NCBI GenBank assembly: GCA_003586115.2
Contig: QVOM02000074.1
Location: forward strand, 547,160-611,159
Direction of reading: 5' to 3'
DNA from: Salvator merianae
Lineage: Eukaryota; Chordata; Lepidosauria; Squamata; Teiidae
Length of the DNA: 64,000 nucleotides
Shown here: positions 31,990-43,266 of the stretch, in pieces
Layout of the letters: the number at the start of each line of letters is the position of its first letter
Position numbering within the stretch: the stretch's first letter is position 1
Notes under the pieces: generated by a model
The model's input: only the letters and a program-made list of their open reading frames with translations
What the model was told of the DNA's origin: nothing
Database searches by the model: none
Program-made: the position numbers and the translations under genes

Positions 31990-32350
31990 ATTGTATTTCA
32001 GGTATATAAAGACATTAGGTTTGGCTGATCCTCTTTTAATTTATGAAGATAGTAAATGGGGATTATAGGGGTACTGTATGATTTCCTTTTGAAAATAGAA
32101 TTAGAACAAGAGCAAGTTACGTGGGCAAAATTTTTTGGCTATAATATTTCAATGGATCAATGGAAAAATTGGGGTAAAATCAGGAAATACTGGAAGATAA
32201 TAGAACAGGAAATCAGAAATGTACTACAGTTGCGATGTGAGCTTAGATTGGAATCAGGCCTACTTATTGGAAGCAATAGAAACATTGAAAGTAAAATAAC
32301 CATCAGGGGACCGATGTATATAACACAACTGACAATAGAGATTGAATAGA
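31990..32350 (+). mobile_element. L1 ORF2 fragment
   Basis: Plus-strand L1-like coding: LADPLLIYEDSKWG near 32024, then, one frame over, GVLYDFLLKIELEQEQVTWA and NISMDQWKNWGKIRKYW. These resemble the region between the reverse transcriptase and the C-terminal Cys motif, with an internal deletion. Immediately left lies the 5' part of the opposite-strand L1 copy. Confidence 0.6.
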
Positions 32351-32689
32351 AATATGTGAAGAGTCCAACCCATTAACAATGGTATAATAAATTATAGGAG
32401 GTGTGCCTTGATAATTTGATTACTGGCTGCCTAAATGCAATGTGAGTTAATTGAAAAAGGTCAAAGTGGAAACCAGTACTGAATGTGATACTGGGAATTG
32501 ACCCTACTACACTACTGGAACAGACTGCATTAATCAGAAGAGAATTAAATAGCAAGAATTGAGCTAACGAGTTACATGTATATGCTGTATAGAAATGAGC
32601 TACGTTTAACGTATATCAAATAATTATATATAAAAAAAATTAAAGGAAATACAGGAACTTGGTTTATTGTAAAACAAGTGATTTCAGTA

Positions 32690-33000
32690 TAACAACTTGG
32701 GCCCCAGTTGTCCCATATAGACCTGCCTGGGTATTGAGATCTCAAGGAGAGGGCCTTTGGAGTTCCTCCTCTCCCAGAGGTGCAAGGGACAGGGACACAC
32801 AAGGAGGTTTTTTCTGTCATGGCCTCCAGATTCTGAAATAGCCTCCCACTGTAGGTTCACCAGGTGCATGCATTGTATGGTTTTAAGTGCCTGGTTAAAA
32901 CATACCTCTTTATCCAGGCCTTTGATGTCTAGCTTCTGACCTGTACAGATGTTGCATTTATAGTGTTTATACACTAACTATGCTCAATCAGTTTATGTCA
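32690..33000 (+). mobile_element. L2-type LINE 3' coding end
   Basis: Contains GGAGTTCCTCCTCTCCCAGA, then GCAAGGGACAGGG...GGAGGTTTTTTCTGTC and TGGCCTCC...TCTGAAATAGCCTCCCACT. This is the familiar ORF2 C terminus of L2-like LINEs (RSFSVAAPRLWNSLP-type, heavily mutated). Ends near the AGGCCTTTGATGTCTAG stretch. Confidence 0.6.
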
Positions 33001-33005
33001 TCTGT

Positions 33006-33120
33006 CTTACCTGGGAATTTCACGTAATCAGCCCGTGCCATGCTACTTGGGAATTCCACCCAATCAGCATGAATCACCTATCTTTCTTGGAAATTCTGCC
33101 CAATCATCTTTTGGGTAATT
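33006..33120. repeat. Degenerate tandem repeat of about 38 bp, three copies
   Basis: Three units with the shared pattern CTTGGGAATTCCACCCAATC (33047 copy clearest; related starts at about 33010 and 33087). Not assigned to a known family. Confidence 0.6.
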
Positions 33121-33439
33121 ATGGCAGGCAAACTCTATGACATGTCAGGCATACCTGGGCCTGACAGATAGGAAAGACAAGAAAGGTGAGTTGGAGGTGG
33201 TGTAGCCTTGTACATTAAATGGTTTCTATACAGGCACATTTTTTCTGGTGCTATAGATTTTGCATAGTCTGTTTTGCACTTTTATGTTAATACTATGTGT
33301 TTTTGATTTAAAATATAGATATATGCATATATAGCTATATTGCTATAGTGATATTGTGGTTTTTTGTGTTAGTGTTTGCTTGCTAGATCACCTTTGGGTT
33401 CATCTGGCTCTATTCAAGAGGATTTTTTTTGTCTGTATA

Positions 33440-33850
33440 TCTTTTCTCTGCTGCACAACTCTAGAACCAGGAGTCACTCTATGAAGCTGTTGGGCAGGAG
33501 AATTAGTACCAACAAGGGGAAGTATTTTTTTCATCCAATGGGTCATTGGTCTATGGAATTTACTACCACAAAATGTAGTGACATTATTAGCCAGGATAAT
33601 TTTAAGAAAACGATAAATTCATGGAGGACAACTATAACCATGCTATTAGAATCAATGCCTAGGTACCACTTCCAGGTTGAAGGTTGCTTTTAAAGGCCAT
33701 TTGCAGGATGTCAAGAGAAGGTGGAGGTTTTGCCTTTGTTTTCTGCTTGAGAATGCCCAGAAGCAATTGATGGGCCATTTTCTGAGACAGGATGGGGTAT
33801 GGCCTGATTCAGGATGGGCTTCTCTTATGTACATATGTTCTGGAGTAAGG
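33440..33850 (+). mobile_element. L3/CR1-like LINE 3' end
   Basis: Encodes a degraded C terminus (HWSMEFTTTKCSDIISQDNF) matching the widespread sauropsid L3-like pattern around GGAATTTACTACCACAAAAT and AAATTCATGGAGGACAA. The 3' region ends with GGGCTTCTCTTATGTACATA, the typical end of this group. 5'-truncated. Confidence 0.65.
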
Positions 33851-34085
33851 ACTAGCCAAACATGTGGAAATGTGTGCATTGGCTTCCTACAAAGGTCCTG
33901 ACATGACCTTACGAGAGGTGTGTTGCCTTCCTGGTGCACAAATCAAAGATGTGACTGACAGACTGCCAAGACTCTGAAGTCCTACAGACTACTACCGATT
34001 CCTACTAATACATGTAGGGGCAAACAACACCATAGGATGGAACCTTGCCGCTATCTGCAGAGACTTTGAAGACCTAGGCAGGAAA

Positions 34086-34337
34086 GTGAAGGAACTGGGA
34101 GCACAGGTTGTCTTCTCATCTATCCTCCCAGTGAATGGTTGTGGAACAAGAAGATGGAGCAGGATTCTAGAGGTAAACAATTGGCTACGGCGATGGTGCT
34201 ATCAGCAAGGATTTGGATTTCTAGATCATGGATTGAATTACTTGTATGATGGACTCCTTGCAAGAGATGGGCTGCATCTTTCAAAGATGGAATGTGCATA
34301 TTACCTTGCTGCACTCATCAGGAGAGCTTTAAACTAG
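34086..34337 (+). pseudogene. CR1 ORF1 esterase C-terminal part
   Basis: 83 codons from MKELGAQVVFSSILPVNG through WLRRWCYQQGFGFLDHG to LIRRALN and a stop. It includes the DGLH pair of the SGNH esterase. Upstream homology (GARIKDVTD...) continues in the same element with stops. Confidence 0.8.
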
Positions 34338-34489
34338 GGTGAAAGGGGAAGGGAAGTAAAAGGCCAGAAAAGGATTAACAACTAATGAGTACAGATGATG
34401 ATCTTGCAACCAGAAGTGGAAGGAAAGAACAGGAGTCAAGCCTGTAAGAGATGTTAGTCACAAACTAAGATGTTTCTATACCAGTACAC

Positions 34490-35150
34490 AGAGCATGGGA
34501 AACAAACAAGGAGAACTGGAAATCCTAGCACAGGAAAATAAATATGATGTCAAGGCATAACTGAAACTTGGTGGGATGATTCACATGATTGGAACACGGA
34601 GCTTGAAGCCCACAATTTATTTATTTTTTTAAACCAGCTTAACAAATGGGGAGGAGGTGTCGCACTTTATGTACGGAAAGCATATACCTCCACAGAGATT
34701 CATCTTTCAGATAATGAAAGTCCTGTAGAAACTGTTTGGGTGAAAATACAAGGAGAGAGCACAACACAAAGGATACTGTTTCAGAAGTTTATTATAGACC
34801 CCCCTGGACCAGCAGATGATATGCATGAACTCTTTCTACATCAGATGGCCTCTCTCTCAGAAAAACACAACATAGTGATTGTGGGACATTTTAATTATCT
34901 GGACATTTGCTGGGAATCTCTCTCAGGCAAAAGTCACGGGTCAAATTCTTATCCTCTCTTGCAGATAACTTCATCCGTCAAAAGATGGAAGAAGAATTCT
35001 TACAGGGAGGAAGTAAGGGTGACTGGAACCCTTGGAGGTGGTGACCATGATATCATTGAATTTTGGTTAACAAAGGGAAGAAGACCTGAGAGAACTTGAG
35101 ACTTCAGGGTTGGATTTCAGAAGAGCAGATTTTGATGGACTCAGAAGGAG
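34490..35150 (+). pseudogene. CR1 ORF2 endonuclease fragment
   Basis: Parts of the AP endonuclease in at least two frames: NKQGELEILAQENKYDV, TETWWDDSHDWNTE, KIQGESTTQ, and [20 protein letters not shown] with His for the usual Asp of GDFN. It ends in VRVTGTLGGGDHDIIEFW. A 28-bp gap removes part of the sequence after SSVKRWK. Non-functional. Confidence 0.8.
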
Positions 35151-35155
35151 GGTTA

Positions 35156-35440
35156 TGAATATCTGAAGGAGTAATTTCTCCCATATAGACCTACATGTAC
35201 TTTAAGATATTAAAAGCTTCTTGTTCCTCTAGCCTCAGAGGTTGTGGCATGCTCCCTGTGTTGCCCCCTTGACTTTGGAATAGCTTCCCAGTTGGGGTGC
35301 ACCAGGTAGCATCTTCATATGATTTGGACACTAGGGGACTCATAATGCTTCATTTAGGCCTTTGATGCATAGTTTCTTCTGATTGTAGTCCTGGTAAGAT
35401 GGAAGTTTTATACTTTAAATATGTTTTAGTATTTTGTGTT
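35156..35440 (+). mobile_element. L2-type LINE 3' end
   Basis: Related to 32690-33000: CATATAGACCT near the start, TCTAGCCTCAGAGGTT, TGACTTTGGAATAGCTTCCC and TTTAGGCCTTTGATGCATAG. It directly follows the truncated CR1 copy. Confidence 0.55.
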
Positions 35441-35478
35441 CTTATCATAACACTGTATCATATGGGACCGTCGGATGA

Positions 35479-35873
35479 ATGTTGTGAGATACCCCTAGCC
35501 TGATAGAAATAGAGTCTGTTTTGAAGAAAAAAAAAAACCTTTATTCAAAGTAGCCAAGCAGGCACTTATAATTGTGGAAGTCAGTAAAAGCAAACACAAC
35601 ACAATCTTACACTTTTCCTAAAGTCAGGGGCACCCATACCCCCCCCCCCCGCACTCCCTCCTTTGTGTCTAGCTTTTTCTGTCCTAGCAATTTCCTTTTG
35701 CTGCCAGTAGTCTCTTTGTTTCACTTGCCTAGGAATCTGCTCGGTGTGACTTTGCACTCTTTGCACTCTCCAAGCAAAGTCAAGCAAACTTATACAGAGA
35801 CAAATACAGGAATACTATATGGAAATATATAGATTGAATATGAGGAAATATATAGAAATGGAATAACGTAAAC
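35479..35873 (-). mobile_element. LTR-like block (solo LTR candidate)
   Basis: Shares order and sequence with 63449-63802. Both start TGTTGTGAG on the plus strand, then have GTCTRTTTTGAAGAAAAA, CCTTTATTCAAA, a C-rich GCACTYCC stretch, AAGCAAACTTATACAG and ATAGATTGAATATGA. On the minus strand TTTGAATAAAGG supplies a polyadenylation signal and the end reads CTCACAACA, as expected for an LTR R/U5 end. The right edge is placed at GTAAACA by the TG...CA rule. No target duplication was confirmed. Confidence 0.5.
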
Positions 35874-36112
35874 ATATCAAATCTCGTGGCAGCAATCCAT
35901 GGAGTTGAGAAATTAAATAATTAAATAAATAAATAAATAAATTACTTAGATGCTTTCTCCTCCTGTCCTGACTGTGGTCCTGCTGACTTGAGCTTACATC
36001 GTTGAATCTGGGTTATATGGCAAGAAGTAATAAGTAATAAATCATAGAATCATAGAGTTGGAAGGGACCTCCAGGGTCATCGAGTCCAGCCCCCTGCTCA
36101 GTGCAGGATTCA

Positions 36113-38973
36113 CTAAAGCATCCCAGACAGATATCCGTCCAGCCTTTCCTTGAAGACCACCAGCGAAGGAGAGCCCACCACCTCCTGTGGTAACCTGTTC
36201 CAATGACTGATTGCCCTTACGGTCAGAAAGTTTTTCCTAATATCTAGCCTGTATCTACTCCCTTGAATTTTCATCCCATTGTTTCCAGTCCTTCCTCCTT
36301 GTGCAACTGAGAATAGGGCCAATCCTTCTGCACTGTGACAGCCCTTCAGATACTTGAAAACAGCTATCATGTCTCCTCTCAGTCTTCTCTTCTGCAGGCT
36401 AAACATTCCTAGGTCCTTTAACCGTTCCTCGTAGGACATGGTTTGCAGACCACTCACGATTTTGGTCGCCCTTCTCTGAACTTGTTCCAGTTTGTCAATG
36501 TCTTTTTTAAACTGGGGTGCCCAGAACTGGACACAATACTCCAGATGAGGTCTGACCAAAGGAAGAGTAAAGAGGGATAATTACTTCTTGTGATGTAGAC
36601 TCTATGCTTCTCTTGATACACCCCAGGATGGTGTTTGCCTTTTTTGCAGCTGCATCACGCTGTTGACTCATGTTTAATCTGTGATCTACTAGTATACCGA
36701 GATCCTTTTCACATGTGCTGCTGCTCAGCGAGATTCCTCCCATTCTGTATTGAATATTGTCATTTTCCTTACCCAGATGTAAAACTTTGCATTTCTCCCT
36801 GTTAAATGTCATTCTGTTAATTTCAGCCCACTGTTCAAGCTTGTCCAAAGCATTCTGAATCTTCTCCTTCTCCTCCCTAGTGTTAGCAACCCCTCCTAGC
36901 TTTGTGTCATCTGCAGATTTGATCAGCGTCCCCTCAAATCCTTCATCCAGATTGTTTATAAAAATGTTGAACAGCAATGGGCCCAAGACAGAGCCTTGCG
37001 GTACCCCACTCAAGACAGTCTTCCAATCGGATGTGAAGCCATTTATGACCACTCTTTGAGTACGATCAGTAAGCCAGTTATGAATCCACCTAACAGTTGT
37101 CCTGTCAATCCCACATTTGTTCATTTTTTCAATAAGTATAGTATGAGACACCTTGTCAAATACTTTGCTAAAGTCAAGATATACTATGTCCACAGCCTTT
37201 CCTTGATCGATTCATCCAGTAATTTTGTCATAAAAGGAAATGAGATTAGTCTGGCATGACTTGCTTGTTACAAATCCATGTTGGCTCTGGTTAATTACTG
37301 CATTCCCATCCAAGTGCTTCCATATATGCTGTTTAATGATTTGTTCAAGGATATTGCCTGTTATTGAAGTCAGGCTCACAGGCCTGTATTTACCTGGGTC
37401 AGCCTTCTTTCCTTTTTTAAAGATAGGAACAACATTCGCCCTTCTCCAATCTTCTGGGACTTCCCCTGTTCTCCATGAGTTCTCAAATATCACAGAGAGT
37501 GGTTCAGCAATTATATCGGCTAATTCCTTCAGCACCCTAGGATGTAATTTATCTGGGCCTGGAGACTTGAATTCATTTACGTTAGCTGAGTGTTCCCTCA
37601 CTTTCTCCTTGTCCATACAGAGCCTTGATTCTCTTATTCCCTCAACAGCGCAGTGAAGGCCAACTGATGTTTCATTTCCTTTCTGAGAGAAAACAGATGC
37701 AAAATAGGAGTTCAGAAGTTCTGCTTTCTCAATGTTGTTTTTGACCAAATCACCCTTCTCATCCTGTAAAAGTCCTATAGCTTCTTTGACTTTTCTTTTG
37801 CTTCTGACATACCCCCCAAACCCTTTTTTATTGTTTTTGGCCTCTCTTGCAATCCTCAATTCATTTTTAGCTTTAGCCTTTCTGACACTTATCCTGCAGT
37901 TCCAGCAGATTGCATTATATTCTCCTTTTGATATGTCCCGCTCTTTCAATTTTGTAAACATTTCTTTTTTTCTTTTTAGCAAGTTATTAAGTTCAGGGTT
38001 CATCCACCCTGGTCTCTTTAGATGCTTGCCATTCTTTCTTCTTTTAGGAATTGTTAAAGCTTGTGCCTCTAGAATCTCCTTTCTCAAAATTTCCCATCCT
38101 TCTTGGACATTTCTGTCCTTTAAGGCATCCAGCCATTGGATCCTTCCTACCCTCCTTCTGAGTCCATCAAAATCAGCTCCTCTGAAATCTAACCTTGAAG
38201 TCTGAATCCTCTCAGATCTTCCTCCTTTTCTCATCCAGAATTCAATGATAGCATGGTCACTGCCTCCCAGGGTCCCAGTCAACCTTACTTCCTCAACCAT
38301 TTCCTCCCTGTTGGTAAGAATTAGGTCCAAGATAGGAGACCCCCTTGTTTTTCCTCCATCTTTTGGAAAATGAAGTTATCTGCCACAGAGGATAAGAATT
38401 TATTGGACCCGTGACTTTTGGCTGAGAGACATTCCCAGCAAATGTCCAGATAGTTAAAATCTCCCATAATCACTAGGTCGTGGTTCCCCGAGAGCTTGGC
38501 CATCTGATGTATAAACAGTTCATCTCTTCTGTTTGTCTATAATAAACTCCTACAACAGTATCCTTTGTGTTGCTCTCTCCTTGTATTTTCACCCAAACGG
38601 TTTTGACAGGGCTTCCATTATCTGGAAGATGAATCTCTGTGATGGTATATACTTTACTTACATACAGTGCAACACCTCCTCCCCTTTTATTAAGCCTGTT
38701 TTTTTAAACTAAGTTGTAGCCTTCGAGCTCTGTGTTCCACTCATGTGTATCATCCCACCAAGTTTCAGTTATGCCTATGACATCATATTTATTTTCCTGT
38801 GCTGGGATTTCCAGTTCTCCTTGTTTGTTTCCCATGCTCTGCGCATTGGTATGGAAACATTTTAGTTTACGACAAATGTCTCTTACAGGCTTGACTCCTC
38901 TAGTTTCCTTCAAAACTGTTTGTCTTTGTTCCGTCCTTTCATTTCTGGTAGCAAGATCCTCATTTGTATTCAT
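36113..38973 (-). pseudogene. CR1 ORF2, several lesions
   Basis: All domains are present: endonuclease (ITETWWDD at about 38770; [22 protein letters not shown]), reverse transcriptase (SPGPDKLHPRVLKELA, GVPQGSVLGPLLF; the catalytic FADD is altered to SADDTKLGG) and the C terminus ([18 protein letters not shown]). Frameshifts lie near 36555 (one extra A), 38325 and 38530 (a short deletion of the PPGQT region). A Trp codon is changed to TGA near 37211. Confidence 0.9.
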
Positions 38974-39039
38974 TAGCTGCTTATCTTTCTCTGGACTTTT
39001 ACTTCTCTACCCCTTTCGCCCTAGTTTAAAGCTCTCCTG

Positions 39040-39404
39040 ATGAACGCAGGCAGTCTCCTTCCAAATATGTGCTTTCCTATCTTTGTAAGATGGAGCCCAT
39101 CTCTTGCAAGGAGTCCATCATATAAGTAGTTTAGTCCATTGTCTAGAAATCCAAATCCTTGCTGGTAGCACCATCGACGTAGCCAGTTGTTTACCTATAT
39201 AATCTTGCTCCATCTTCTTGTTCCACGGCCATTCACTGGGAGGATAGAAGAGAAGACAACTTGCGCTCCCTGTTCCTTCACTTTTCTGCCTACGTCTTCA
39301 AAGTCTCTGCAGATAACTTCAAAGTTCCTTCCTGCAGTGTCATTTGTTCCTACATGTATTAGTAGGAACGGGTAATAGTCTGTAGGAGTGATGAGTCTTG
39401 GCAG
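39040..39404 (-). pseudogene. CR1 ORF1 C-terminal fragment
   Basis: The esterase C-terminal half is readable on the minus strand from about 39404 (the HVGTNDT block) to the end (LIRRALN-like) with stops. It has lost the nucleophile GDS block through 5' truncation. Confidence 0.8.
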
Positions 39405-39617
39405 CTGGGGCCAAGCTGGTTAGATGTTGGAAGCTGGGGCCTGGTTTCAGAGCTGAGGCTTGGGAATTAAAGGAGAGTACTGGAAATTTTTGGAGCTTGC
39501 TAGTTAGTCAAGGCTGGATGGGAAGGGGTAATGTGCTGGGTTATATAACTTTGTATTTGAAATTATACAGCATGGTTTCTTATCAAGAAACCCACATGCT
39601 ACTTTTGAATGCAGAAT

Positions 39618-41345
39618 TGCTTTATTTTTTATTTTGTATATTACAACATAAAGAAATACAACATATAGTGCTCCCCCTCCAAAAAAAAATACATTGAAAA
39701 AGAAACGAACAAACAATAAGTACTCTACGAAACTACCCCTTAGGCACATTGATTGACGACTTTAGATTACTTCTTCCATCTTCTTCCACTTTCTTTTTAG
39801 CTGGACCAAAGAGTCAGTCTTATTGTTCTCTTATTTCATCTGATGCTTGGGGTCTTGTTGAAAAATACAATAAGTCTTTCCACTTTTCCTCCGTTTTAAA
39901 AAGCAATTTCATAACTTGACTTTTAAATCTTATTTCCTGCATTTTACCAAATCTATATTGTTCCATTAAATACCTATAGCAGTTACTTAATGTCCATTTA
40001 GTACTTTCCCTCCATCCCATTGCAATTGATGATTGCACTGCCAGTGTCATTTGAGCAAATAAATGCTGTTTTTCCTCGCTTATTCTCCCTGATGTCGCTT
40101 CAAAAAAAAAAACTAGTTCAGGTGATAAATTCAAATTTAAATTTAAAATGTCATTGATTTCATTCTGAATAACTATCCAAAACAATTTTTTAATATCACA
40201 TTCCCACCAAAGGTGGAAGTATGTGCCTCTCTGTCCACACCCATGCCAGCATTGCGGTGACATCATGGGTATCATATGTGCTAATTGTGCTGGTGTCTTA
40301 TACCGACATTAAAATAGTTTAAGGACCATCTCTTGTACCCTAGTATTCTTTAAACTGTTAATTTTCTTCATTTTTTGCGCAACATTTTCCCTCGTAATAT
40401 TAATATCTGACTGCCATATTTGAAGCATGCTTACCGTTATTTCGTTCTTTTGGTTTATTAATAAGCCGTATATTTTACTCCCTAGACCTTTTGACCCCTT
40501 CAAACATTCTTCCAATATTTCCTGTATCTCTGTCAGTGGTCTGTAGATCAATAAATGTATGTTATTAGTTACTGACCAGTTTCTCAAAGAATTATAAGTT
40601 AGCCAACTTCTCCCCAGAACCTGTTTTATTTCCTGTTCCCTCCATTCCCCTTTAATATTATATAGATCCTTTAAATATTTAAACCCATTTTCCTTTAATT
40701 GGTATAATAATCTTTCTTCCATCACCTCTTGATCCTTATTTATATATTCAATAGTTGTATATTTTGATATTTGTGGTGCTAGTTTCTGTTAATAGGTTCT
40801 CCAGATTTCCATAACTTGTTTCAACGGTCCATATAATCCTCTATATTTTCTCTCTGTCATTTTACCCCACATTAAACTACTATTCTCTAAATTATGTATC
40901 TTTTTCTCTGTTTTTACCCATTTTTTTTCAGTTTTAACTTCTAACTCTATTAATTTTTTTATTTGAAAAGCCACATAATATTTCTCCAGAGTGGAAATAG
41001 ACCATCTTCCCTCCTGAATTCCCATATTTAATACCATTTTCCTCAGTCTTGTCCATTTTGTATTAAATATCCAATTATTTATCTTACTATCCCATTGTTT
41101 CAATATCCTAATACTTTTGCAGGTAATACTTGAAATAGATACAAAATCCTTGGGATAATAAACATTTTCACCACTCTTATTCTAGATAGTATGGACATTA
41201 CCTTTGTTTTTTTTTATTTTTTAACTGTTCGTTAGCTTTCTTCCGTACCTGTCTATAGTTTTTATAAAATAATTTATTATTGTTTGTTGAATGAATTACT
41301 CCTAGATACTTCATCTTTTTAACTTTTGCTTTGCTATCATGTCCT
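39618..41345 (-). mobile_element. L1 LINE 3' half
   Basis: Minus strand. It contains the ORF2 region from after the reverse transcriptase to the end, a short 3' untranslated region and an AT-rich tail at the low-coordinate end. The 3' 700 bp are nearly the same as the L1 nested at 15906-16684, so this is one subfamily with at least two recent copies here. 5'-truncated near 41345. Confidence 0.9.
39820..41103 (-). pseudogene. L1 ORF2 C-terminal region
   Basis: Three open blocks: 40789-41103 (INNWIFNTKWTRLRKM...), 40309-40725 (LYQLKENGFKYLKDLYNIKG...) and 39820-40275. The last holds the L1 Cys motif C-x3-C-x7-H-x4-C, read as QCWHGCGQRGTYFHLWWEC, which is needed for L1 RNA association and retrotransposition. 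GWRESTKWTLSNCYRYLMEQ follows. Stops or frame changes separate the blocks. Confidence 0.88.
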
Positions 41346-41349
41346 CCTT

Positions 41350-41740
41350 GCTTCCTCTAGGACCTAGGTTGGTTGGCTTGAAAGAGAGGCTGAGCCAAAA
41401 TAGGAATTGAGTAGCTCGTTAATTTCTTTGTCACCTTAGTATTTTGACATGGTCATTGACAAGTTCTTTATTTGTCTATGATTTTTAAGATAGCTGACGA
41501 AAAGTATTTCTGTTGTTCTTATCTCTCACCAACCTCACCTCATTTTGTGCCTTTTTTATTTTCTGGGTCTTTCTGTATAATACTTGGCAATCTGACTAAA
41601 CATTTCCCTTTTTGTACTTCCAGTTGGTTTCCCTTTTGATTTTTAAAGCATTGGTAAGCTTCTTGTCCAGTCACATTGATTTGTTTTTTAATCGTCAGTG
41701 TTATCTGCTCATCAGATTGCCCTTTAAGTATTAGAGAGCT
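41350..41740 (-). mobile_element. Older CR1/L3-like internal fragment
   Basis: On the minus strand, INVTGQEAYQCFKNQKGNQL comes first and INELLNSYFGSASLS follows near 41395. This is the linker between endonuclease and reverse transcriptase of CR1-like LINEs (compare AELLNSYFASVFS in the CR1 copies). It is strongly diverged from the younger CR1 copies. Confidence 0.5.
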
Positions 41741-42428
41741 TTTATTTCTTTGAATTGTATTTTGATTTGCAGCTCAGGTTTGAAAGGTGGGAAGATGAAA
41801 GCTGCCTGGTGAAAATGCAGATTGTGGGCTTTCAGATGGGGTGGTGGACAGAGGGATTGGTTGTGAAACACACAAGTGGAGAGCAGATCTGTGTCTTAAG
41901 TCTTTGAAATTCGTGAGAGAATTAGATGTATTTCTGCTGACTGGGAATAGTAACTATAGCGCTATAAAATTCAACGTATGTAAAAGAAGAAAATTTCCAA
42001 ACTGAACATAAAAGCAAAAATGGAATATGTATATTGACAGGCATGTCTTAGCTTATTTCAAAATTCCAGGTTTTGATGCTATACAGAGAGAAAGTAGATC
42101 TTGTATTTCCTAGTTATGCTATACATGAAAATTGTTCCAGATGCCTTGCAATTCTTAAGCTGCTTCCAGATGTTGAAAGGAAAATGGAGTCTTGTTAGAT
42201 CCCACAGTTGCCTCTCACTATTCCTGCCAGATGACAGGTCAAAATCACCGGGCAAGTCTGGGCCCTTGTTTGGTGCTTGCTCCTTGATGCCTCAGTGGTG
42301 CAAAATAGCCAGAAGTCTGCATATGCCTGCCCTGCTGAGCTACTAAGAAACCCTGAAATTGTGTAGTGGTTATTTTTCTCAGGAAAAAAAACCTGGGAGT
42401 AAGTGCCAGACAAGGTAACTAATATTAC
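41741..42428. other. No recognised feature
   Basis: No ORF or repeat end supported. Ends at the TA dinucleotide used by the next element. Confidence 0.4.
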
Positions 42429-42430
42429 TA

Positions 42431-43264
42431 CTGTGTTTCCCCGAAAATAGGACCTACCCCGAAAATAAGCCCCCCCCCTTGCTTTTTGGAGGTCGGCTAA
42501 TATAAGGCCTACCCAGAAAATAAGGCCCCACCTCACTCACCAGCGAGCGCCCACGGAGCCAGGGCCCCGCCCACCGGTGCCCTCACTCATCACCCCGCCC
42601 ACTGGCGCGCTCGGTCGCCCTGCCGTCCAGGTGGCGCATCCCGGGCCGGGCAACCCACGGAGCCAGAGCCCCGCCCGCTGGTGCCCTCGTTCGTTGCCCT
42701 GCCCGCTGGTGTGCTCGGTCGTCCTCCGCCCGCACGCCGGATGGCGGGGTGACCAAGCACGCCAGCGGGCGGGGCGAGCAGCGAGGGTGCCAGCGAGCAG
42801 GGCCCTGGCTCCATGGGCCGCCCGGACGGCGGGGCGACTGAGCGCGCCAGCGGGCGGGGTGAGGAGCAAGGGCGCTGGTGGGCGGGGCCCTGGCTACATG
42901 GGCGCTTGCTGGCCCCGCCCACACACATGCGCACTCACTGGCCCCGTCCACATGCATGCGCACTCACTGGCCCTGCCCGCCGGCGGGTGGGCGGGGCAAG
43001 GAGTGAGGGCGTTGGCGGGCGGGGCCCTGGCTCCGTGGGCCACCCGGATGATGGGGCAACCGAGCGTGCCAGTGGGCAGGGCGACCGAGCGCGCTAGTGG
43101 GCGGGGCGAGGAGCGAGGACCCCACCCACCGCCGCTTTGCCCTGGGCGGCAAAACTGCTAGCTACGCTGGCTGCTGGCTATGACATCCCCTGAAAATAAG
43201 ACACAGCGCATTTTTGGGAGGAAAAATTAATATAAGACAGTGTTTTATTTTCGGGGAAACACGA
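42431..43264. mobile_element. TA-flanked foldback MITE with GC-rich core
   Basis: Ends are inverted: left CTGTGTTTCCCCGAAAATAG, right complement TCGTGTTTCCCCGAAAATAA. They are flanked by TA at 42429-42430 and 43265-43266, so a TA target duplication and a Tc1/mariner-type origin are likely. Subterminal CCGAAAATAAG motifs repeat at both ends. The interior (42540-43150) is extremely GC- and CpG-rich and built of repeated GGGCGGGGC / GCGCGCTCGGTCGCC-like units in both orientations. A 32-nt pair at 42593-42624 and 43075-43106 is inverse at 31 of 32 positions. Long ORFs inside are a by-product of the GC content. Confidence 0.78.
42593..43106. repeat. Inverted GC-rich repeat arms in the foldback MITE
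   Basis: Outer arms 42593-42624 and 43075-43106 (31 of 32 pair). Further partial repeats of the same unit lie between, for example near 42748-42780 and 42825-42865. A single large hairpin with side stems is possible. Confidence 0.85.
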
Positions 43265-43266
43265 TA

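Larger units (their letters stand above)
33893..35150 (+). mobile_element. CR1 LINE, copy 4, truncated at both ends
   Basis: Plus-strand CR1. The esterase half of ORF1 (34086-34337: ELGAQVVFSSILP and DGLHLSK) is followed by the ORF2 endonuclease (34570-35100: ITETWWD in broken frame, [22 protein letters not shown]). The copy stops near 35150 in RRADFDGLRRRV, before the reverse transcriptase. Loss of the 3' end is unusual for a LINE and implies later deletion or recombination. Many small lesions; SDH is changed to GDH. Confidence 0.88.
36042..39404 (-). mobile_element. CR1 LINE, copy 3, 5'-truncated in ORF1
   Basis: 3' end at 36042 (ATCATAGAATCATAGAGTTG on the plus strand). It carries the whole of ORF2 and the C-terminal part of ORF1. 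It stops abruptly near 39404, at the RLFSPTDYY position of ORF1, where unrelated sequence begins. This is a classic 5' truncation. The sequence is closest to copy 2. Confidence 0.92.

Noticed and set aside
33376..33693. A 105-codon plus-strand frame
   Set aside because: It is the C terminus of an L3/CR1-like LINE (EFTTTKC pattern), not a host gene.
42577..43161. Long overlapping open frames (up to 194 codons) on both strands in the GC-rich core
   Set aside because: Frames are open on both strands because GC-rich repeats lack stop codons. The residues are low-complexity Pro/Arg/Gly/Ala and lie within a MITE.
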